Below the pieces are notes generated by a model. That model saw only the letters and a list, made by a program, of their open reading frames with translations. It was not told where the DNA came from and did no database searches. Below, piece after piece: positions 32,016-37,759 of a stretch of DNA of 37,759 bases. The number at the start of each line of letters is the position of its first letter. Position 1 is the first letter of the stretch. The DNA comes from Elusimicrobia bacterium CG_4_9_14_3_um_filter_62_55 (GTDB lineage Bacteria > Elusimicrobiota > Elusimicrobia > UBA1565): the NCBI GenBank assembly GCA_002790095.1, contig PFUL01000005.1, positions 1-37,759 on the forward strand, given 5' to 3'. A program made the translations under genes and the position numbers.

Positions 32016-33278
32016 ATGCCCAACAACGAAACCGACGCTTCCGTGAAACCCGCCTTCGACGCCGACACCGTGGTCGTCCTCGCGCTCGACGTGAAATCTG
32101 AGACCGCTGAGAGCGGTTTCGAGCGCCGCTATTACGCCTGCCGCGGAACGCGTCTGCCCGACGGGGCTCCTGTTGAGCCGTCGCTCGGCGCCTCGAACGC
32201 GCGCGAACTGGCCCAGAAGGGAGCGTTCACCGAGTTCAAGGGGCGGATCGTATTCGCCGTCTATCCGACGCGTACCTACTCCGAAGGCTTCGGAGGAGGG
32301 ATGTTCACCGAGATCGCGCCCGAGGACCGCAGCGTCATCCGCGGTCTTAAGCGCCGTTTCCCGGGGCGCGTCGATTGCGTGAAGATCCCGCTGTCGGCGA
32401 CCTCCCTGTTCGAGTCGATCGAGGATTATTTCAGCGGCGTCGAGGAAAAAGCACGCTACTCGGAGGAACGCGCCGCTTCCGCGGGAAAAGCGGAGAAGAG
32501 GCGGATCGCCGAGGCCTCGCCCGCTCCTGTCGCGTTCGATGCGGGCTACATCCGCAACATGGGCGATATTTTCAAGAGCTGCATCACCAAGCCCAACCGC
32601 CAGGACTACATGTGGCTGGTCACGAAAACCTTTACGCTCAATCTCGCGATCCGGCTGTTCTTCGTCGTGCGAAGCGTCAACGCCGGTGAACTCGCGGTGT
32701 CGCGCGCCGTGATTTCGACGAGTTGGTACCAGCTGCAGGACGCGGTGTTCACCGTGTTCGGCCAGACCTACATGAAATTCCTTGGGAAGATGACGCCGAT
32801 GGTGAAGCTGCGCAACGCGGCCGTCGGGGATTTCGTGTTCGTCTACATTCAGCTTTGCTCCATGGAATTCATCAACCGCTTGGTGCTCGGTCCGTTGGGA
32901 ATGAACCCGCTGGTGTACACCCTTCATGGGATGGGCCTGATTTTCGCGAACATCCTTCAGGGTATGATCTCGGGCGGTCCGATCATTCCGGCCGTGAACA
33001 AGATGCGCAAGGTCGGCGTGATCAGCCACTCGACGATGATGCACTTCTACCAGCTCGCGAGCCTGACGATGCATTTCGGGCTGTTCGCCACCTTCGGCTT
33101 CCAACAGTTCTACGCGATCCTGACCGGAGCGGTGCTCGTACTCGCTTGGGGCTCGTACCTGATCTTCTCGACAATGTTTGAGGATCCGGCGTTCGACTTG
33201 ATGCAGGACGAACAGGCTCTCTTGCTGGTCGATGCCTTCGCCGGACGCTGCTTTGCGGTGGGAGGCGGCCACGCCTAA
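32016..33278 (+). CDS. protein C: polytopic membrane protein related to the membrane domain of A
   Basis: A 420-aa protein of unknown family. Residues 1-170 look soluble (strand V-V-V-L-A-L-D-V, then F-K-G-R-I-V-F-A-V-Y-P-T-R-T-Y) and end in a charged coil. Residues about 200-390 hold about 5-6 membrane segments. Landmarks are shared with protein A at similar spacing: V-Y-I-Q (276-279) against A-Y-M-Q (441-444) in A, N-P-L-V-Y against S-P-V-Y, a K/R-x-G-x-I step, and L-F-A-T (356-359) against L-F-A-T (523-526). About 80 residues separate the first and last landmark in both. I infer a diverged common domain, possibly a transport or scaffold unit. The start follows the B stop by four bases with no clear Shine-Dalgarno site. 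The 3' end overlaps gene D by 47 bp. Confidence 0.85.
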   Translation: MPNNETDASVKPAFDADTVVVLALDVKSETAESGFERRYYACRGTRLPDGAPVEPSLGASNARELAQKGAFTEFKGRIVFAVYPTRTYSEGFGGGMFTEIAPEDRSVIRGLKRRFPGRVDCVKIPLSATSLFESIEDYFSGVEEKARYSEERAASAGKAEKRRIAEASPAPVAFDAGYIRNMGDIFKSCITKPNRQDYMWLVTKTFTLNLAIRLFFVVRSVNAGELAVSRAVISTSWYQLQDAVFTVFGQTYMKFLGKMTPMVKLRNAAVGDFVFVYIQLCSMEFINRLVLGPLGMNPLVYTLHGMGLIFANILQGMISGGPIIPAVNKMRKVGVISHSTMMHFYQLASLTMHFGLFATFGFQQFYAILTGAVLVLAWGSYLIFSTMFEDPAFDLMQDEQALLLVDAFAGRCFAVGGGHA

Positions 33279-36200
33279 AACCGCGGTCTTTCTCGCCGCC
33301 TGTCTGATCCACTCGCAGGCCGCTCTCACGCTGCAAGGCGTCGCACACGCCGCGCCGGTGCGCGCGTTCGCGTCCGCCCCGGCGAGCGTGTCCGTGCAGG
33401 TCGCCGCGCCCCATGCGTTGTTCTCCCCGACCGCGGCTCCCTCGCTCGGCGCCGCCGTCGTCCCGTCGCTGGCCCCGGGTCTGCCGTCGCTCGCGATTCC
33501 CGCGCTCGGGGCGGTCCCGGGTGTTTCCGTCGAGGCCTCTCCCGCCGCGGCGTCGCGCGCCGCTCCGCCTTCCGCCGCCGCCGCCGCCGCGCCTTCGGCT
33601 GCCGCCGCGGCCGCTTTCGTGAAATCCGCTTCGCCGCTCCGGGGCGGAGCCTCGGCGCGGGAAGCCGAATCAAGGCCGGCGCCGGACGCGAAAACCACGC
33701 TCGGGGCGTTGAACGAGCGGATTAAAAAGAGCTCCCCGCCCCGAGCGTTGTCTTTGTTCTTTGACGGGGGGTCGCGCCGCGACGACGGTCTTGTTTCGGC
33801 GAACGCGGCCGACGCCGCCGGTCTCTCGGCCGCCGGTCTCTCGGCCCGCCCGGCAGCGGAACTGTCGCGCCTTCGCGAACTCAAGCAGGTGCTCGGAGAC
33901 GGGACGCACACGCCCGAGGGCTGGATTTCCCATTTCGGCTTCCGAAATCCCGACGGATCCACGCGGATGTCCTACACGGCGGGTCTGGAAGGATTCCTTT
34001 TCACGAAGCTCGAACAGGAACGCGCGCACGGCGAAGCCCACGCGTTGGGTCAACTCGCAGATTATTTCTCCTACCTCGACGCGCTTTTGGCCCCGATGGA
34101 GTGGACCCGCGCCGCGCGCCGGGACCTGCGCTCGCTGCGCCACCTCGCGATCGATCCCGCCGCGAAGAACGCCCGCCTCAACGAAATGCTCCGTGCGCTC
34201 GCGCAGGGTTGGCGCGCGGAACTTCTGAAGATCGCTCCGGCTTCCTGGGGCCGCGACGCCGCGATGTACATGATCCTCGCGCGGGCCTACAATCGGATGA
34301 AGCCCGGGAAGAATTTCTTCGATTCGATCGACGACGCCGAACTCGAGCGCATCGCCTCCGAGACCGGCGCGAATACGTTGTGGATTCTGGATATGTTCGA
34401 GATCGGGGAGATTCGGCGCTGGGGAACCGGCGGCGGCTCGCCTTATGCGATCAAGGGCTATCACGTAAAAGAGGAACTCGGCGGCGACGCCGCGCTTAAG
34501 CGCCTGGTGGACCGCGCGCACAAGAAGGGCCTGCGCGTCGTAACCGACTACATTCCGAACCATACCTCGCTCGACAGCGCGATGATCAACGAACGCCCGG
34601 AGGGCTTCGTCCACTTGCTCCCTCCGCAGCCGGCGCCGGGAGAGACCTTCGAGGTTTATCGTGACCGGATCATGGCCGACGCCCCGCGCGCGCCGTGGGG
34701 CGAGTCGATGTACTACCTCGTCAAGACTCCGGCCTATCCGGAGAACGGCAAGCGCGTCGAGAAGTACATCCTCGTCCATCATCCCTATCAGGGAGGCGGC
34801 TATCCGATTCTTTGGGTGGACATGGCGCAGATCGACTACAGCCGGGTCGAGGCCCGCGAGTACCGTTTAAACGAGGCGAAGGAATTGTTCCGGCGCACGG
34901 GCATAGACGGCGTCCGCCGCGACATGGCCTATTTCGTCCTCAACGAACGCTTTTTCCGCCATTGGCTGGGTACGCTAAAATGGGAGCGCGATTTGGCCCG
35001 GGGCTGGGTGCGCGAACAACTTGCGAAAACAGTCTCCGAGATGGAGGGTCGGCGCGAAAAAGCCGGGAAGCGGGAATACCTCGACGAACTGATGGAGGCC
35101 GTGCGTTCGGTGAACCCGGCCGCGTTTCATTTCGACGAAGCCTACGAGGAATTCGACGCGTTAAGCCGGACCGGCTCCTACGCCCGCTACAACAAGACCG
35201 GGCTGTTCGACGCCCTCGGCGAGCGCAACGCGGCCTGGGTGCGCGGCGCGCTCAAGGAGGTCGCCTTCCGCAAGTGGCAGACCGCCGCCTCCGGGCTGGT
35301 CAACTTCCCGATCTCCCACGACGCAGACGACACGCACGGCGGACGAGGCTACGCGGTGGATCGCTACGGCCCCGTTCTCGAAGCGGTGCTGACGCTGACG
35401 CTCGGTCTTCGGCCGAGCCTGATCTATAACGGGATCGAGCAGGGCATGTCTCAGCGCGAATTGCTGATCTCCGATCAGTTCGGCCGCTCGAAGGATCTCA
35501 ATAAGCCGATCCCCTTCGACATCCCGGTCAAGATCGATTGGAGCAAGCAGAACCCCGCGCGTAAGGCGTTCTTTAAAACGCTGGCGGCGTTCACGAATAA
35601 GTGGAAGACCCTTTTGACCGACGGGGTGATGGACGTTCTCGACGCCTACGGCGAGACGCCTTTGGCCGCCTACACGGCGGCGAAGGGAGACGGTCCGGCC
35701 GTGCTGGTCGCCGCCAATCTCGCCGAGCACGAGGCGTGGGGGCATTTCCGCATGGACGGCGCGGCCGCGAAGCTTCTCGGGGCGTTCGAACCGAAAGAAG
35801 GCAAGAGCTATCGGTTCACCGACCGGGCCGCCGGCGGCAAGTCCTACGCGTACTCCGGCGCGCGCCTGATCGCCGAGGGCATCTACTTCAAACTGGGCGC
35901 CGGCAAGGTGCATCTGTTTGAGATCGAGGAATTCGACACGCCGCCCGGGGAATCGGCGGCCGCGAGCGCGCGAACCTTTCGACAGCCCTCCGCCGCGAAC
36001 GAAGCCGACGCCGCGATCAATGCCGCGGACGCGCTGGCCGTGCGCCTTTCCATCGAGGCTGCCGAGGCCCAAAGACCGCAGCCGCGCAGGGAGACCTTCT
36101 GGCGCGCGAGTTGGGACACGTGGACGAAGCGGTTGACGAACTCGGCGTTTCTCGCGTTTCTGCCGCTGCAGGTTCCGCAGATCGTCGCGAACTTCGGCTT

Positions 36201-37014
36201 CATCTTCGCCGGGACGCTGAACCCGATCTCGATTCTGCCCTGGATGGGCTATTCGACGGGAATATTGGCGAACATGATTCTGCTTTCCTACTTCGTCTCG
36301 AAAAAGGAGAAGGGCGCGGCGCTGGTGCAGGCGGTGGGCGTCCTCAGCAGCGCGCTCGTCGTCGGACAGATTTTCTACGCGGGGTTTATGCCGGCGGCCG
36401 CGTTCTGGGCGGTCGCCGCCGCGATCCTGGCAGGGCTGGGACTCAACGCGCTGCATTATCGCGGAGTCGTCAATGCGAAGCTCTGGGAAGGCTGGAAAGA
36501 ATTCGTCGGGATGGCCGGACTCGCGACGCTGCCGCTCGTTTTCAGCGCGACCTTCCTCGCGAAGGTGGCCTACTGGCCGGCCGCCTTGGCGTTTGGACTT
36601 GGGGGGCTTTACCTCGCGCTGCGCAAGGCGGGCCGCCTTCCGAAGAAATTCGAGGGATTGTGGATGAAGGCCTCGGCCTGGACGGCGACCCTCTTGTTCA
36701 TGTTCGGCCCGCTCGCGCAGATTTCCGCGAATCTGGCCGACCCCGCGAACATGGCGGGACTCTCGCTGTTGACCCTATTGCTCGCCACGCTCGGCAACGG
36801 AATGATGATCCCCCGGGCGGTGCACACGAAGGACTGGATTTGGTTCAGCGGATCGGCCTGGGCCGTTTCCCTCGGCGGGATCGGGGTGATGGCCACGATG
36901 TTCGCCTACGGCTTCCTGTCCCCGTTGTTCTTCTTCACGTCCGCCGCCGTCATCGCCGCCGTCCTCGGCGGCTCCTTCCTCGCCTCCCACCGCGCCGGAA
37001 AGGCCGAAAAGTAA
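33232..37014 (+). CDS. protein D: GH13 domain fused to a PQ-loop/SWEET-like membrane domain
   Basis: A 1260-aa protein. Order: leader (about 16-41, T-A-V-F-L-A-A-C-L-I to A-H-A-A); an Ala/Pro-rich linker at 42-150; a helical region at about 205-335; GH13 at about 340-900; a linker; then about 9-10 membrane helices at about 970-1250. GH13 residues: D439, N443-H444, R562 and nucleophile D564 (V-R-R-D-M), E636 (F-D-E-A-Y), H696-D697. Motifs II-IV are unusual in their flanking residues, so the specificity may differ from ordinary amylase. The membrane part has P-Q-I-V-A-N at 982-987 and a second copy L-A-Q-I-S-A-N at 1161-1167 followed by A-G-L-S and L-G-N-G-M-M-I-P-R. These are PQ-loop repeat features, as in SWEET/SemiSWEET sugar carriers. 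A leader places GH13 outside. The ATG lies within gene C; no better start is seen. Confidence 0.9.
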   Translation: MPSPDAALRWEAATPKTAVFLAACLIHSQAALTLQGVAHAAPVRAFASAPASVSVQVAAPHALFSPTAAPSLGAAVVPSLAPGLPSLAIPALGAVPGVSVEASPAAASRAAPPSAAAAAAPSAAAAAAFVKSASPLRGGASAREAESRPAPDAKTTLGALNERIKKSSPPRALSLFFDGGSRRDDGLVSANAADAAGLSAAGLSARPAAELSRLRELKQVLGDGTHTPEGWISHFGFRNPDGSTRMSYTAGLEGFLFTKLEQERAHGEAHALGQLADYFSYLDALLAPMEWTRAARRDLRSLRHLAIDPAAKNARLNEMLRALAQGWRAELLKIAPASWGRDAAMYMILARAYNRMKPGKNFFDSIDDAELERIASETGANTLWILDMFEIGEIRRWGTGGGSPYAIKGYHVKEELGGDAALKRLVDRAHKKGLRVVTDYIPNHTSLDSAMINERPEGFVHLLPPQPAPGETFEVYRDRIMADAPRAPWGESMYYLVKTPAYPENGKRVEKYILVHHPYQGGGYPILWVDMAQIDYSRVEAREYRLNEAKELFRRTGIDGVRRDMAYFVLNERFFRHWLGTLKWERDLARGWVREQLAKTVSEMEGRREKAGKREYLDELMEAVRSVNPAAFHFDEAYEEFDALSRTGSYARYNKTGLFDALGERNAAWVRGALKEVAFRKWQTAASGLVNFPISHDADDTHGGRGYAVDRYGPVLEAVLTLTLGLRPSLIYNGIEQGMSQRELLISDQFGRSKDLNKPIPFDIPVKIDWSKQNPARKAFFKTLAAFTNKWKTLLTDGVMDVLDAYGETPLAAYTAAKGDGPAVLVAANLAEHEAWGHFRMDGAAAKLLGAFEPKEGKSYRFTDRAAGGKSYAYSGARLIAEGIYFKLGAGKVHLFEIEEFDTPPGESAAASARTFRQPSAANEADAAINAADALAVRLSIEAAEAQRPQPRRETFWRASWDTWTKRLTNSAFLAFLPLQVPQIVANFGFIFAGTLNPISILPWMGYSTGILANMILLSYFVSKKEKGAALVQAVGVLSSALVVGQIFYAGFMPAAAFWAVAAAILAGLGLNALHYRGVVNAKLWEGWKEFVGMAGLATLPLVFSATFLAKVAYWPAALAFGLGGLYLALRKAGRLPKKFEGLWMKASAWTATLLFMFGPLAQISANLADPANMAGLSLLTLLLATLGNGMMIPRAVHTKDWIWFSGSAWAVSLGGIGVMATMFAYGFLSPLFFFTSAAVIAAVLGGSFLASHRAGKAEK

Positions 37015-37027
37015 TCTAAAGAAGTTC

Positions 37028-37759
37028 GGGTCTTCTGCATTTCGAGTGGGTAGATTTTCATGATTTCAGATGGGCGGGAGCATGCACGGGAGGACCTTGA
37101 GCCTCAGGTACTCCTCGTCCCGCAGACCATAGGTGCGCCGTTGGATGACACGGATCTTGTTGTTCAAGCCCTCGACGAACCCCAAGGCGACCTTGTTCTC
37201 CGGCATGCAGTAGGCCGCGATCCCATCCCAGTGCCTGTCGATCATTCGGGCGAACTTTTCGTAGGGCTTCAGGCGCTGCCACTTCAGCGAGTCGCGCCAG
37301 TTCTCGAAGAAGCGCCGGGCCCAGCCTTCTCGCGTGTAGTCCCAGAGCTTGCCGAACTCCTCCTTGAGGACGTAGGCGGTGTTCAGGCGTTTGTTGGCTT
37401 TGAGCAAGAGCTTCAAGCTCCGGCGACCGTCCGGCTTCAGGTTCTGACGGTGCGAAAGCAGGGTGTATTTCTGGCCCTTGATGAAGCGTCGGTCCTTGCC
37501 CGTGAGCCTGTAGTACTCGGTCTTGCGGACCTTGTCGAGCGCCTCGCCAAGATGACGCATCACGTGGAACTTGTCGAAGAGAATGGCGGCCTGCGGCGCG
37601 TTCTCCTTGGTCGACTTTCGGAAAGGCTTCCACATATCCATGACGGCCAGCCGTATCTTCTTGCTCTTCGTCGGGCCGAGCCACTTGTAGAACTCGTCCA
37701 TGCTCTCTTGCGAACGGTCCGTACCGCCGAACCAGATCGGCCGATGCCTTTCCAGATCG
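37028..37759 (-). mobile_element. ISL3-family insertion sequence, one end
   Basis: The element enters from the right edge. Its near end should lie just beyond the transposase stop. GGGTCTTCTGCATTTCGAG begins at 37028 and has the G-rich plus TCTTC character of ISL3-type terminal repeats. The partner repeat and the target duplication would be outside the window, so the exact boundary is unproven. It begins only 14 bases after the stop of protein D. Confidence 0.6.
37066..37759 (-). CDS. ISL3-family transposase, C-terminal part
   Basis: The frame stays open to the window edge; 230 residues of the C-terminal part are visible. The start lies outside: an internal ATG at 37701 is preceded in frame by R-P-I-W-F-G-G-T-D-R-S, part of the same domain. 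Seen: the DDE-type catalytic strand A-V-M-D-M-W-K-P-F, then D-K-F-H-V-M-R-H-L, the K-Y-T-L-L-S region, and near the end G-F-V-E-G-L-N-N-K-I-R-V-I-Q-R-R-T-Y-G, all typical of the ISL3 (DDE_Tnp_ISL3) family. It cuts and pastes its own element. The visible part looks intact. Confidence 0.93.
   Translation of the reverse strand, partial: DLERHRPIWFGGTDRSQESMDEFYKWLGPTKSKKIRLAVMDMWKPFRKSTKENAPQAAILFDKFHVMRHLGEALDKVRKTEYYRLTGKDRRFIKGQKYTLLSHRQNLKPDGRRSLKLLLKANKRLNTAYVLKEEFGKLWDYTREGWARRFFENWRDSLKWQRLKPYEKFARMIDRHWDGIAAYCMPENKVALGFVEGLNNKIRVIQRRTYGLRDEEYLRLKVLPCMLPPI

Noticed and set aside
31998-33962. A 654-codon minus-strand frame opposite genes C and D
   Set aside because: Low-complexity Arg/Ala/Glu composition with no recognisable motif; it crosses the junction of two well-supported plus-strand genes.
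36000-37014. The C-terminal membrane part of protein D as a separate gene
   Set aside because: The frame is continuous from the GH13 domain through a charged linker, with no Shine-Dalgarno or convincing internal start before the first helix at about residue 970.
1-37759. tRNA, rRNA or CRISPR features
   Set aside because: Intergenic gaps are mostly under 200 bp. I saw no cloverleaf-like GTTCGA arms in them, no rRNA-like stretch and no regularly spaced direct repeats.

Overview
The window is a GC-rich, gene-dense bacterial chromosome segment. Genes sit in tight same-strand runs with ATGA/GTGA-type overlaps. LolC/LolD-type lipoprotein export, several exported or lipobox proteins and the MurQ/AnmK pair point to a diderm with a recycled peptidoglycan wall. 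McsA/McsB protein-arginine phosphorylation genes are also present. My best guess is a free-living, high-GC member of the Elusimicrobiota or a neighbouring phylum. This is an inference from gene content and from the odd Ala/Pro-rich exported proteins; no 16S or ribosomal protein is present to test it.

Layout from left to right. At 1-1.7 kb there is a less GC-rich, poorly packed stretch with a Cys-rich PDZ exported protein, a tiny lipoprotein, a broken small ORF and a perfect AT-rich 18-bp palindrome. At 1.7-4.3 kb lie a TPR exported protein, a small membrane protein and a TPR+HEAT exported protein. At 4.3-8.7 kb (minus) lies the run lolC-like, lolD-like, ilvE, mcsA, mcsB. At 8.8-13.3 kb (plus) there is a four-gene run: a membrane/lipocalin-like protein, a GMC oxidoreductase, a PAP2/sphingomyelin-synthase-like protein and an SDR. 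At 13.3-15.6 kb (minus) two tandem single-domain response regulators are overlapped with lysS. At 15.7-20.1 kb (plus) are ndk, a hydrolase lacking its Ser nucleophile, murQ, an esterase and anmK. At 20.1-22.7 kb (minus) are a Pro-rich exported protein and a small exported partner. At 22.7-25.9 kb are a sodium:solute symporter, a DUF368 (PopT-type) membrane protein and an anchored Pro/Glu-rich protein.

The most striking part is 26.06-37.01 kb, an uninterrupted four-gene run. Protein A (1174 aa) is a leader, a low-complexity linker, about 5-6 membrane segments and a complete GH13 alpha-amylase-type domain. Protein B (811 aa) is GH13 plus an Ig-like and a C-terminal beta-rich domain, with no signal peptide. 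Protein C (420 aa) is a soluble N-domain plus a membrane domain that looks like a diverged copy of the one in A. Protein D (1260 aa) is a leader, an Ala/Pro linker, a complete GH13 domain and then a polytopic membrane domain with two PQ-loop/SWEET-like repeats. All three GH13 domains keep their catalytic Asp/Glu/Asp. I read this as a membrane-integrated alpha-glucan processing and uptake system in which hydrolases are covalently joined to transporter-like domains. The individual families are known; these fusions and this arrangement are, to my knowledge, not described. An ISL3-type transposase gene begins just after the cluster and runs off the right edge.

A second window-wide signal concerns promoters. 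Several promoter-proximal genes have a sigma70-like -10 hexamer ending only 5-11 nt before the start codon and no Shine-Dalgarno sequence (at 136, 1405, 1709, 2943, 3258, 15603, 22659 and 24979), which implies leaderless or near-leaderless mRNAs. Operon-internal genes instead use Shine-Dalgarno sites or stop/start overlap.
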